The translations under genes were made by a program, and so were the position numbers. A stretch of DNA of 16,150 nt from Flavobacteriaceae bacterium (GTDB lineage: Bacteria > Bacteroidota > Bacteroidia > Flavobacteriales > Flavobacteriaceae), in NCBI GenBank assembly GCA_013042255.1, contig JABDQK010000072.1:1-16150 (forward strand), written 5' to 3'. The notes under the pieces are model-generated. The model ran no database searches. It had not been told where the DNA came from and saw only the letters and a program-made list of their open reading frames with translations. Of the stretch, positions 1 to 7,221 are shown in pieces. Each line of letters opens with the position of its first letter. Within the stretch, counting starts at the first letter, position 1.

Positions 1-149
1 GGAAGATAGAGCGCGAAAGTTTCTGGAATGGAATCGTTGATACGGATAGAATCCCGGACAACCCCTTTTCTGATAGCAATTTCCTGTCCTTGCAATGCGG
101 AAATGCAAGTTCCCACCATCACTAGAAAGACTAAAATCTTAAATTTCAT
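1..149 (-). CDS. Partial secreted protein, N-terminal 49 residues only
   Basis: The reading frame starts at an ATG at 149-147 and is open to the left edge, so only the first 49 or so codons are visible. The protein begins MKFKILVFLVMVGTC, a basic start followed by a hydrophobic stretch, then small residues and a likely signal peptidase I site near ALQGQ (residues 18-22). It is therefore probably exported to the periplasm or beyond. A GAGGAA sequence about ten bases upstream could be a ribosome binding site. After the signal, the segment ending ETFALYLP resembles the entry strand of flavobacterial alpha/beta-hydrolase esterases, but that is only a weak impression from memory. The family cannot be settled without the rest of the gene. 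Confidence 0.65.
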   Translation of the reverse strand, partial: MKFKILVFLVMVGTCISALQGQEIAIRKGVVRDSIRINDSIPETFALYL

Positions 150-175
150 AGCAATCTATTCCTCAAAAATCCGGC

Positions 176-183
176 CAAAATTA
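176..183 (-). promoter_or_regulatory. Candidate -7 box for the left-edge gene
   Basis: Read on the minus strand this is TAATTTTG, an exact match to the Bacteroidota -7 consensus TAnnTTTG. It lies 27 bases upstream of the ATG at 149. No well-spaced TTTG partner is visible: the nearest TTG is only about 14 bases further upstream. The 136-base gap between this gene and the lrp stop codon holds nothing else I can name. Confidence 0.35.
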
Positions 184-285
184 TATACTGAGGCCGCCAA
201 TCTTCACATCATATGTCAAATTTCAGGAAAATGACGAAAATAAGAGATGAAGAACTACTTCAGATTCTAAATTACGGAATAATTC

Positions 286-738
286 TTATCCTTTTCGCTT
301 TTTTATCGGACCATCTGCAACCACATCAGACAGGATAATGTGCGTACGTGTTTCCCCATATAAAATAAGCCGGTCGATAAATTGTTCAAGGTGAAACTGA
401 TCCCGCAGAACCACTTCCATTATAATATTTTCATTTCCGGTGATTCTATAACAATTAACTACCTCATCAAGGGTTGTTACCATTTCAAGGAAAGGTTTTA
501 ACTTCCCCATAAATGCCTTTAAAGTGATAATAGCTTTTAACTGGTAACCGGCCATGGCATGGGAAACCCTGGCATAATACCCTTCGATAATTCCGAGGTC
601 CTCCATTTTTTTAACACGCTCCGCCACTGCAGGGGGAGTAAGTCCTACCTTCCTTCCAATGCTGGCAAAGGATTCACGGGAATTTGCCTGTAATTGTTGC
701 AATATTCCCCAGTTGAGATGATCTATCTGTGATTTCAA
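286..738 (-). CDS. Lrp/AsnC family transcriptional regulator
   Basis: This is a 150-residue DNA-binding regulator of the Lrp/AsnC (feast/famine) family. These proteins act as dimers or octamers and usually sense amino acids. The N-terminal winged helix-turn-helix covers about residues 5-58, with the motif SFASIGRKVGLTPPAVAERV followed by the typical KKMEDLGII. A RAM-type effector domain follows (about 65-140). Its usual ligand-loop G-x-x-D/Y pattern reads ITGNENIIMEV here. I chose the TTG at 738 as the start. An in-frame TTG at 774 lies inside the -7 box of the promoter (772-779), so it should not be transcribed; the TTG at 738 gives MKSQIDHLNWGIL, a normal family N-terminus and length. The gene is divergent from the gene at 855. 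Autoregulation is likely from the two palindromes in its promoter. Its targets are unknown; icmF is a nearby candidate. Confidence 0.88.
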   Translation of the reverse strand: MKSQIDHLNWGILQQLQANSRESFASIGRKVGLTPPAVAERVKKMEDLGIIEGYYARVSHAMAGYQLKAIITLKAFMGKLKPFLEMVTTLDEVVNCYRITGNENIIMEVVLRDQFHLEQFIDRLILYGETRTHIILSDVVADGPIKKRKG

Positions 739-761
739 TTTTTTTAACGTTGAAAATTTAA

Positions 762-801
762 CTTTATAAAGCAAATATACTATATCTCTTTATAAAGCAA
801 A
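762..801 (-). promoter_or_regulatory. lrp promoter with duplicated palindromic operator
   Basis: On the minus strand there is TTTG at 801-798, 18 bases, then TATATTTG at 779-772, an exact TAnnTTTG. This is a well-formed Bacteroidota promoter. A 14-bp direct repeat, CTTTATAAAGCAAA on the plus strand, occurs at 762-775 and 788-801. Each copy contains the perfect 10-bp palindrome CTTTATAAAG (762-771 and 788-797). One palindrome sits between the -33 and -7 boxes, the other at the expected transcription start. Their centres are 26 bp apart, about 2.5 helical turns. This layout suits repression by a dimeric regulator, most simply the Lrp-type product itself. The divergent gene at 855 could share the site. 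Confidence 0.6.
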
Positions 802-854
802 GCCATTTTAGGTAAATAGCATGTAATTTTAAGTTTCTAAAGCCTTGAAAAAGA

Positions 855-1295
855 ATGATGTCCCAAAATCATCTAGGATCGCTCCCGATCTATAAAAAAG
901 CAATTGAATTAAGCACCCTTAGCAGGGAGCTGGGATCTTTTGTGAGTTATAATAAAAACATGTTGAGTTTATATCAATCTGATAGTCTGAGAGATCACAT
1001 TGCAGATTCATTGATCACGGATGCAACTTTAATACCTCAACAGATCGCTAGGGCTGAAACTTCCAACTCGGTTGAGGACAGAATGAAAAGCGCAACTTTT
1101 ATCGGAATTATGCTCCGAAATATCAATTCGTATTGCAATGGCCTCGAGCAGGACGGTGTTAGGGAGAAGGAATACCTGAATCTGTTAAGAAGGGAGATCC
1201 GGATTTTCCGAAGGTCATTTAAGATCTGGCGAAAGTCGATCGCCAAGTATGGCCATAAAAAAGAAACCTGGCACTTTCGGGAATATCTTGGGTAA
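855..1295 (+). CDS. Uncharacterised protein, possible four-helix bundle
   Basis: The 146-residue protein has no signal peptide or membrane segment and is mostly predicted helix by eye. It starts at the first of two adjacent ATG codons (855 and 858); no clear Shine-Dalgarno sequence is present. The N-terminal pattern LPIYKKAIELSTLSREL, and the central stretch in which helices carry S-L-..-D-A-T-L-I-P-Q-Q-I-A-R-A-E (about residues 52-68), resemble the four-helix-bundle proteins linked to 23S rRNA intervening sequences and the Avd accessory proteins. The C-terminus is strongly basic (RREIRIFRRSFKIWRKS, about 112-128), which would fit nucleic acid contact. The gene is divergent from lrp across about 116 bases and convergent with icmF, 48 bases from its end. 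The family match is from memory and weak; the function is unknown. Confidence 0.6.
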   Translation: MMSQNHLGSLPIYKKAIELSTLSRELGSFVSYNKNMLSLYQSDSLRDHIADSLITDATLIPQQIARAETSNSVEDRMKSATFIGIMLRNINSYCNGLEQDGVREKEYLNLLRREIRIFRRSFKIWRKSIAKYGHKKETWHFREYLG

Positions 1296-1343
1296 CACTT
1301 GCCCTTACTTCTTACTTCTGCGAATTCCTTTTATAAAGTACTG

Positions 1344-4300
1344 TTACATATTACGGCGGTATTGCCCGCCAACTTCAAAAAGGGCATGGGTAATCTGTCC
1401 GAGGGAACAGTATTTGGTTACTTCAATGAGTTTTTCAAAAATGTTTTCATTGTGAACAGCCACTTCCTGTAATTCCTTTAAGCCTTGCTCAGCCCTCGAC
1501 TTATTTCTTTCTTTCAGGCCTTCAAGAGACTTTAACTGTCTTTGTTTCTCTTCATCTGTAGCCCTTATAACCTCCTTGGGAAGAATGGTCGGCGAACCTT
1601 TTGAACTCAGGAAGGTATTCACACCAATGATTGGGTATTCCCCATTGTGTTTTAAGGTTTCGTAATGCAAACTCTCTTCCTGAATCTTAGATCGCTGATA
1701 CATAGTCTCCATGGCTCCCAGGACTCCTCCCCTTTCTGTTATCCTGTCAAATTCGAGCAATACAGCCTCTTCTACCAGATCGGTGAGTTCTTCTATGATA
1801 AATGATCCCTGAATGGGATTTTCATTTTTTGCAAGACCCAGTTCCTTATTGATGATTAGTTGTATGGCCATCGCTCTTCTCACCGATTCCTCGGTGGGTG
1901 TTGTGATCGCTTCATCATATGCATTGGTGTGCAGGGAATTACAATTGTCATATATGGCATACAAGGCCTGCAGTGTGGTACGGATATCATTAAAATCTAT
2001 TTCCTGAGCATGCAGACTGCGCCCTGAGGTCTGGATATGATATTTCAGCATCTGGGCCCTTGAATCGGCCCCGTATTTCTCTTTCATAGCCTTAGCCCAT
2101 ATCCGCCTGGCAACCCTGCCGATGACAGCGTATTCCGGATCGACACCATTGGAGAAAAAGAAGGACAAATTGGGGCCAAATTTATTTATGTCCATCCCTC
2201 TGCTCAGATAGTATTCCACGTAGGTAAACCCATTGGACAAAGTAAAAGCGAGTTGTGAAATAGGATTGGCTCCTGCCTCCGCAATATGATATCCGGAAAT
2301 AGACACCGAATAAAAATTGCGGACCTTCTTCCTAATAAAATATTCCTGTACGTCGCCCATAAGCCTTAGGGCAAATTCCGTAGAAAAAATACAAGTATTC
2401 TGTGCCTGGTCTTCTTTCAGGATGTCTGCCTGAACGGTTCCCCGTACTTCCCTCAGCGTACGAGTTTTGATTTCTTCGTACACCTCTGCAGGCAATACCT
2501 GGTCACCTGTTACCCCAAGGAGTAGAAGGCCCAAACCATCATTCCCTTCAGGGAGATCGCCGGCATAGGCTGGTCGCCCATTTTTGTCGTTCTTAAATAT
2601 GGAATCAATTTTCTTTTCCACTTCTTTTACCAGGCCATTCTCCCTGATATATTTTTCACAATTCTGATCTATGGCGGCATTCAGGAAAAATGCCAGTAGC
2701 ATGGGCGCCGGGCCATTGATCGTCATACTTACTGATGTCATTGGGTTAGAAAGATCAAAACCCGAATAGAGTTTTTTGGCATCATCCAGGCAACAGATTG
2801 AGACCCCGGCATTACCTATTTTTCCATAAATATCAGGGCGCTCTCCCGGATCATTTCCATAAAGGGTGACAGAATCAAAGGCCGTTGAAAGTCGTTTCGC
2901 CTTCATATCGAGGCTCACATAATGAAACCTGCGATTGGTGCGTTCCGGACCGCCTTCTCCGGCAAACATCCGGGTTGGGTCTTCTTCGGTCCGTTTAAAT
3001 GGATATAGCCCTGCTGTGTAGGGAAATTTTCCCGGTACGTTTTCCTGAAGGCTCCAGCGCAATAAGTCGCCCCAGGCTTCATATCTGGGTAGAACTACTT
3101 TTGGAATCTTCAAGTGGGATAGTGACTCTGAATAGGTATCTATCTCCAGTTCTTTATCCCTCACTTTAAATTTGTAGACCGGTTGTTTGTAACGTTCCAC
3201 CTTGGATTTCCATTCCACCAGGGAAACCCAGTGATGCGGGTCGAGGTTTAACTTTTGGATATTGAATTCAGAAATCAGAAGGTCTAATAAAGTGAGTTTA
3301 TCCTTTTTGACAGCTCCCTTCAAGGCCTCTTCATCAAGGCCCGATTCTAGTAAGTAGGGCCAGGTATCTCCATGGGCCGCTAATGTATCTTCAGGAAGCA
3401 GGGTGAGAATAGACTTGTACAACCCATAAAGTGACTGGGCGGTTTTGCTCTGTGCCAGGGCCTCTTGATCATAAGCACGATTGCTTTCTGAAATCTCAGA
3501 TAAATAGCGTGTTCTGGCGGGTGGGATGATGTAGCGCTTTTCAGGTTCATCTCCTGATACTTCGAAGGTAGAATTTAATAAGGCACCGGCCTTTTCCTGT
3601 AAAGCGTGCATCACGGCTTTGTAGAGTGAATTCATCCCGGGGTCGTTAAACTGGGAAGCAATAGTTCCATAAACCGGGAGCGAATCGGGATCAGCATCCC
3701 ACAAATTGTGGTTCCTGACGTATTGTTTTTTTACATCCCTGAGCGCATCCAGGGCGCCCCGCTTATCGAATTTATTGATCGCCACCAGATCCGCAAAATC
3801 GAGCATATCTATTTTTTCCAGTTGAGTGGCAGCTCCAAATTCTGGTGTCATCACATAGAGCGAAAGATCGCTATGTTCTACGATTTCGGTGTCTGACTGA
3901 CCAATGCCGGAAGTTTCGAGAACTAGCAGATCGAACTGAGCGTGTTGAAGAATATCAAGGGCATCCCCTACGTATTTGGACAGGGCTAAATTAGACTGAC
4001 GGGTGGCAAGGGATCTCATATAGACCCTATCGCTATTGATGGAGTTCATCCTTATCCGGTCTCCTAATAATGCTCCTCCTGTTTTCCTTTTAGAGGGGTC
4101 AACCGAAATAATCCCAATATGCTTTTCAGGGAAATCAAATAAAAACCTTCGTACCAGTTCATCCACAAGGCTCGATTTTCCAGACCCTCCTGTACCTGTG
4201 ATCCCTAGCACTGGAACTTTCCTGCTCACTTTCCCAAGGGTGGTATAATGCTTTTCATATTCGTCCTGCCTGTTTTCGGCAAGGCTGATCAATCGTGCGA

Positions 4301-4808
4301 GCGTAGTGATATCTTTATTCCTCAGGGAAGCAGCTAAATCTTTACCCTTAGGCAACTCAAGTGGGGGTGTTGGGAAATCTGACTGTTCAACCAGATCGTT
4401 AATCATCCCCTGCAGGCCCATTTTACGGCCATCATCCGGAGAATAGATCCTGGTAATGCCGTAATTCATCAGCTCTTTTATCTCTTCAGGAAGAATGACT
4501 CCTCCTCCCCCGCCAAAGATTTTGATATGTCCTGCACCTCGTTCCTGAAGGAGATCGAACATGTACCTGAAATATTCGTTATGACCTCCCTGGTATGAAG
4601 TCATGGCAATAGCATTGGCATCTTCCTGAATGGCACAATCCACCACCTCAGAAACAGATCGGTCATGCCCCAGGTGGATTACCTCTACCCCGGTCGCCTG
4701 AATGATCCGCCTCATAATATTAATAGCGGCATCATGCCCGTCAAAAAGTGAGGCAGCCGTCACAATTCTGACCTTATTCTTAGGGATATAGGTTTTAATT
4801 TGCTCCAT
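1344..4808 (-). CDS. icmF: IcmF: fused AdoCbl-dependent isobutyryl-CoA mutase with G-protein chaperone
   Basis: This 1154-residue cytoplasmic enzyme interconverts isobutyryl-CoA and n-butyryl-CoA by radical carbon-skeleton rearrangement; some family members also act on isovaleryl- or pivalyl-CoA. Domains in order: a B12-binding domain (about 12-140) with DGHD at 23-26, whose His25 is the expected cobalt ligand, and SYQGGH at 71-76; a MeaB-like GTPase (about 195-400) with the P-loop [12 protein letters not shown] at 202-213, the signature [15 protein letters not shown] at 237-251 and NKFD at 345-348; a linker; then the TIM-barrel mutase (about 570-1130) with [12 protein letters not shown] at 595-606 and [16 protein letters not shown] at 615-630. 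Gln803 in [11 protein letters not shown] sits where methylmalonyl-CoA mutase has its carboxylate-binding Arg. This argues for IcmF rather than methylmalonyl-CoA mutase. A segment at about 720-785 looks longer than in Gram-positive IcmF as I remember it. The ATG at 4808 lacks a Shine-Dalgarno sequence. Confidence 0.93.
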   Translation of the reverse strand: MEQIKTYIPKNKVRIVTAASLFDGHDAAINIMRRIIQATGVEVIHLGHDRSVSEVVDCAIQEDANAIAMTSYQGGHNEYFRYMFDLLQERGAGHIKIFGGGGGVILPEEIKELMNYGITRIYSPDDGRKMGLQGMINDLVEQSDFPTPPLELPKGKDLAASLRNKDITTLARLISLAENRQDEYEKHYTTLGKVSRKVPVLGITGTGGSGKSSLVDELVRRFLFDFPEKHIGIISVDPSKRKTGGALLGDRIRMNSINSDRVYMRSLATRQSNLALSKYVGDALDILQHAQFDLLVLETSGIGQSDTEIVEHSDLSLYVMTPEFGAATQLEKIDMLDFADLVAINKFDKRGALDALRDVKKQYVRNHNLWDADPDSLPVYGTIASQFNDPGMNSLYKAVMHALQEKAGALLNSTFEVSGDEPEKRYIIPPARTRYLSEISESNRAYDQEALAQSKTAQSLYGLYKSILTLLPEDTLAAHGDTWPYLLESGLDEEALKGAVKKDKLTLLDLLISEFNIQKLNLDPHHWVSLVEWKSKVERYKQPVYKFKVRDKELEIDTYSESLSHLKIPKVVLPRYEAWGDLLRWSLQENVPGKFPYTAGLYPFKRTEEDPTRMFAGEGGPERTNRRFHYVSLDMKAKRLSTAFDSVTLYGNDPGERPDIYGKIGNAGVSICCLDDAKKLYSGFDLSNPMTSVSMTINGPAPMLLAFFLNAAIDQNCEKYIRENGLVKEVEKKIDSIFKNDKNGRPAYAGDLPEGNDGLGLLLLGVTGDQVLPAEVYEEIKTRTLREVRGTVQADILKEDQAQNTCIFSTEFALRLMGDVQEYFIRKKVRNFYSVSISGYHIAEAGANPISQLAFTLSNGFTYVEYYLSRGMDINKFGPNLSFFFSNGVDPEYAVIGRVARRIWAKAMKEKYGADSRAQMLKYHIQTSGRSLHAQEIDFNDIRTTLQALYAIYDNCNSLHTNAYDEAITTPTEESVRRAMAIQLIINKELGLAKNENPIQGSFIIEELTDLVEEAVLLEFDRITERGGVLGAMETMYQRSKIQEESLHYETLKHNGEYPIIGVNTFLSSKGSPTILPKEVIRATDEEKQRQLKSLEGLKERNKSRAEQGLKELQEVAVHNENIFEKLIEVTKYCSLGQITHALFEVGGQYRRNM

Positions 4809-4834
4809 TTGTAATTATCAGTCCAATTAACGCA

Positions 4835-4854
4835 TGCAATTTACGATAAATGCA
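4835..4854. repeat. Imperfect inverted repeat upstream of icmF
   Basis: TGCAATTTA at 4835-4843 and TAAATGCA at 4847-4854 form an inverted repeat around a 3-base centre, with one extra A in the left arm. It lies 27-46 bases upstream of the icmF start, where a minus-strand promoter or operator would be expected. Lrp-type proteins often bind imperfect A/T-rich palindromes of about this size, so it is a candidate regulator site for icmF. I could not find a good TAnnTTTG box for icmF itself. Confidence 0.35.
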
Positions 4855-4900
4855 AAAATTATTAGGTTCTATTTAGAATTTTATAATACTATGCCTTGCT

Positions 4901-4931
4901 TTTGAACGCCCATATGATTGTAGTATTTTTA
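4901..4931 (+). promoter_or_regulatory. Candidate promoter of purU
   Basis: TTTG at 4901-4904 is followed by 19 bases and TATTTTTA at 4924-4931, a seven-of-eight match to TAnnTTTG. Transcription would begin near 4936, giving a leader of about 15 bases before the TTG start at 4951. The spacing is typical for Bacteroidota housekeeping promoters. Confidence 0.5.
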
Positions 4932-4950
4932 ACGGCTAAAACAGGAAGCC

Positions 4951-5802
4951 TTGAAAGCAACCTTTCTTATCCATTGTCCGGACCAGCCGGGAATTATTAG
5001 TACTGTAACTAGCTTTATTCAAAAAACCGGGGGCAATATCGTTTACCTCGACCAGCATGTTGACAAGGAGGCTGAGGTATTCTTTATGCGATTAGAAGGG
5101 GAATTCCTAACAAATCATGAAGCTGTTTCTAATATAGAAGAGGATTTCGAGAAGGAAATAGCGGTACCCTACGCAATGGAATGGAGTGTACATTATGGCG
5201 ATGAAAAACCCAGAATGGCCCTTTTCGTCAGTAAATACAATCACTGTCTTTACGATTTGCTGATTCGATATTCTTCAGGGGAATTAGACGTAGAAATCCC
5301 ATTTATTATCAGCAACCACGATGACCTCAGGTATATCGCTGATCAGTTTAAGATCCCGTTCCACCATATTCCGGTAACCAAGGAGCTAAAATCCAAGGCA
5401 GAAGAGGAACAGTTAAGATTGTTAAACCAACACAGCGTCGACTTTATCGTCCTTGCCAGATATATGCAGATTGTAACCTCGAGATTAATTGAGGAATACC
5501 CCAATAAAATAATCAATATCCATCATTCTTTCCTCCCTGCTTTCGCCGGTGCCAAACCATATCACGCAGCCTTTAACCGAGGCGTGAAGATCATTGGGGC
5601 TACCAGCCATTACGTAACGGAAGAGCTGGATGCCGGACCGATTATAGAACAGGACACCACCCGGGTCTCCCATGTCCACAAGGTTCGGGATTTTATTGAG
5701 AAAGGAAGGGATTTGGAAAAATTAGTTCTCTCCAGGGCAGTTCATCTGCACGTGAACAGAAAAACCATGGTCTACAATAACAAAACGGTCATATTTACCT
5801 AA
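4951..5802 (+). CDS. purU: Formyltetrahydrofolate deformylase
   Basis: PurU hydrolyses 10-formyltetrahydrofolate to formate and tetrahydrofolate, balancing the one-carbon pool and supplying formate for PurT-type purine synthesis. The 283-residue length is normal. An N-terminal ACT domain (about 1-80) opens with FLIHCPDQPGIISTVT; ACT domains in this family bind regulatory amino acids such as Met and Gly. The C-terminal formyltransferase-fold domain (about 88-275) contains LARYMQI at 168-174, NIHHSFLPAF at 189-198 with catalytic Asn189 and His191, and ELDAGPIIEQD at 225-235 with catalytic Asp227. The start is a TTG. No ATG or GTG is available between the upstream in-frame stop at 4930-4932 and this codon, and the N-terminus matches the family. 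The GGAAG at 4944-4948 is too close (2 bases) to be an ideal ribosome binding site. The gene is divergent from icmF. Confidence 0.94.
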   Translation: MKATFLIHCPDQPGIISTVTSFIQKTGGNIVYLDQHVDKEAEVFFMRLEGEFLTNHEAVSNIEEDFEKEIAVPYAMEWSVHYGDEKPRMALFVSKYNHCLYDLLIRYSSGELDVEIPFIISNHDDLRYIADQFKIPFHHIPVTKELKSKAEEEQLRLLNQHSVDFIVLARYMQIVTSRLIEEYPNKIINIHHSFLPAFAGAKPYHAAFNRGVKIIGATSHYVTEELDAGPIIEQDTTRVSHVHKVRDFIEKGRDLEKLVLSRAVHLHVNRKTMVYNNKTVIFT

Positions 5803-5877
5803 GTCACTGAACGCAAACAGTATATCTCTCAAAGAAAAATTTAGTTCTTTCCTAAGTTTATTTTTCATAAATTACTC

Positions 5878-5905
5878 TTGTATTGCTTATAAAGAAATAG
5901 GTTTA
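5878..5905 (+). promoter_or_regulatory. Candidate promoter of the PfkB-family kinase
   Basis: TTG at 5878-5880, 17 bases, then TAGGTTTA at 5898-5905, a seven-of-eight match to TAnnTTTG. The start of transcription would fall near 5910, just at the palindrome that follows, leaving a leader of about 45 bases. Confidence 0.4.
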
Positions 5906-5906
5906 T

Positions 5907-5930
5907 ATCCTGCCTGAATTCAGGATTTTT
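5907..5930 (+). terminator. Small hairpin with T-run, or palindromic operator, before the PfkB kinase
   Basis: ATCCTG (5907-5912) pairs with CAGGAT (5921-5926) around an 8-base loop and is followed by TTTTT, which looks like a weak intrinsic terminator for purU read-through. The same bases contain the perfect 12-bp palindrome CCTGAATTCAGG (5913-5924), which could instead be a protein-binding site at the start of the kinase transcript. The stem is short, so I cannot decide between the two. Confidence 0.35.
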
Positions 5931-5954
5931 AAGCTCAAAAGCTCCAGGAATCGA

Positions 5955-6926
5955 ATGACTAAAATTGCCGTAATCGGACCCATACCCAGAGACACCATTG
6001 TAACCCACCACAATGAAACAATCAGGAAATACGGTTGTGTGTCCCATCCGGTTATAGCCCTGGCCAAACTGTTTGGGGATGAGGGAACAGTATACCCTGT
6101 TTCTCATGTTCACGAGAAGGACTACAAGAATATCATCGACCTTTTTAAAGCCTATCCCAATATTGATACCAGTCATATCTCGAGCAAACACGACAGGGGA
6201 ACCGTTATAGAGCTGAAGTTTATCGACCAGAATAATCGGCTTGAGCGACAGACTGCTTGTATGAAACCTATCGTACCAAAGGATATCAAATCAATGGACG
6301 AGATGGATGCCTATGTATTTGTTCCCATCACCGATTTTGAAATATCTCTGAGAACATTAAAATACATCAAGAAAAACAGAAAAGGTTTGGTTGTATTTGA
6401 TGCTCACGGCCCCACAACTTCTATGGGCATGACAGGGGACCGATACCGGAAATTCTGGGTCGATATGGATCAATGGTTGAAGTATATCGATATTCTCAAA
6501 ATGAACCTTGAAGAATCTCAGGCATGCTGGATGAAACACGAATATTCATCAGAGGAAATGACCAGTTACAATGAAGAAAGGACAGATCATCTGGATGAAA
6601 TGGCCGCCCATGTTCTGAAGAAAGGGGTAAAATACTTCTATGTAACCCTGGATGCCAAAGGCTGTGTTTATTACTTTAAAAAAGGCAAGGACATTCAGAA
6701 GCAATTCGTCAAATCTATCTATATGGAAAATGTGGTAGATACTACGGGCTGTGGTGATTCCTTTGCAGGAGGGCTGGCGTATGGTTTTGCTGTTTACGGA
6801 GATCCTGAGCAGGCTGCTAAATTTGCCAATGCTCTGGGAGCCCTCAGGACACAGGGTAAAACCTTCGAAGTCTTTAAATCTAAAGTAGAAACTGAAGCGC
6901 TTATCTCTGAGCACTACGGAGCATAA
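5955..6926 (+). CDS. PfkB/ribokinase-family kinase, substrate unknown
   Basis: This 323-residue cytoplasmic protein is of the ribokinase fold, whose members phosphorylate sugars or nucleosides with ATP. The C-terminal PfkB signature is clear: VVDTTGCGDSFAGGLAYGFA at 260-279, with the anion hole GCGD (265-268) and Asp268 as the catalytic base. KMNLEESQA at 182-190 is the conserved N-x-x-E metal/ATP region. The N-terminus keeps the fold (IAVIGPIPRDTIV, 4-16), but the usual substrate-side GG-x(3)-N-x-A motif is replaced by KYGCVSHPVIALAKL at 25-39. The sugar-binding site therefore looks unusual. A good ribosome binding site, AGGAA at 5946-5950, lies 4 bases before the ATG. It follows purU on the same strand but has its own candidate promoter. 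I would not guess the substrate: ribokinase-, nucleoside kinase- and sugar kinase-like roles all remain open. Confidence 0.85.
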   Translation: MTKIAVIGPIPRDTIVTHHNETIRKYGCVSHPVIALAKLFGDEGTVYPVSHVHEKDYKNIIDLFKAYPNIDTSHISSKHDRGTVIELKFIDQNNRLERQTACMKPIVPKDIKSMDEMDAYVFVPITDFEISLRTLKYIKKNRKGLVVFDAHGPTTSMGMTGDRYRKFWVDMDQWLKYIDILKMNLEESQACWMKHEYSSEEMTSYNEERTDHLDEMAAHVLKKGVKYFYVTLDAKGCVYYFKKGKDIQKQFVKSIYMENVVDTTGCGDSFAGGLAYGFAVYGDPEQAAKFANALGALRTQGKTFEVFKSKVETEALISEHYGA

Positions 6927-7162
6927 CTTTCTGTGGCTGCCATTTGCAAATGCTGCCTCTGACTGTCGACTTGCTCTTTATTCTACTCCCGTGTATTCTG
7001 AGTACTCAATTACCGCTGCAATAATCTTAAAAAAGTTCCGTTTAGTAAATAAGAATGTGGTAAGGTAACCTTCTGGTAATCTTTATTTAACCACAATAAG
7101 AAAGAGATAAAATATTTTTATACCCGTACTATTTGAGTTAGTATTTTTGAGTTAGTTAGTTT
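6927..7162. other. Intergenic region with small palindromes, no gene seen
   Basis: No credible protein gene is visible between the kinase stop and the terminator. The stretch holds a perfect 12-bp palindrome CATTTGCAAATG at 6941-6952 and a short symmetric site AAGGTAACCTT at 7062-7072. There is a possible longer stem pairing AAATAAGA (7047-7054) with TCTTTATTT (7080-7088). The 10-mer TTTGAGTTAG is repeated at 7132-7141 and 7146-7155. It may simply be a long 3' untranslated region; a small RNA ending at the following terminator is possible but unproven. Confidence 0.4.
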
Positions 7163-7191
7163 AAAAAACCGGTGTAGTGGCCGGTTTTTTT
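7163..7191. terminator. Strong bidirectional intrinsic terminator
   Basis: AAAAAACCGG (7163-7172) and CCGGTTTTTT (7181-7190) form a perfect 10-bp stem around the 8-base loop TGTAGTGG. Both strands have a U-run after the GC core, so it can stop the PfkB-kinase transcript on the plus strand and the DUF1579-like gene on the minus strand, whose stop codon is about 30 bases away. Confidence 0.85.
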
Positions 7192-7221
7192 ATTGACAAT
7201 ATCGAAGAATATTCCTCCTTC

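Noticed and set aside
28..234. Plus-strand frame of 68 codons at the left edge
   Set aside because: It overlaps the signal-peptide start of the minus-strand gene and its upstream region and has no family features.
5865..6191. Open frame of 108 codons antisense to the start of the PfkB kinase
   Set aside because: The opposite strand encodes clear family motifs, and this frame has none.
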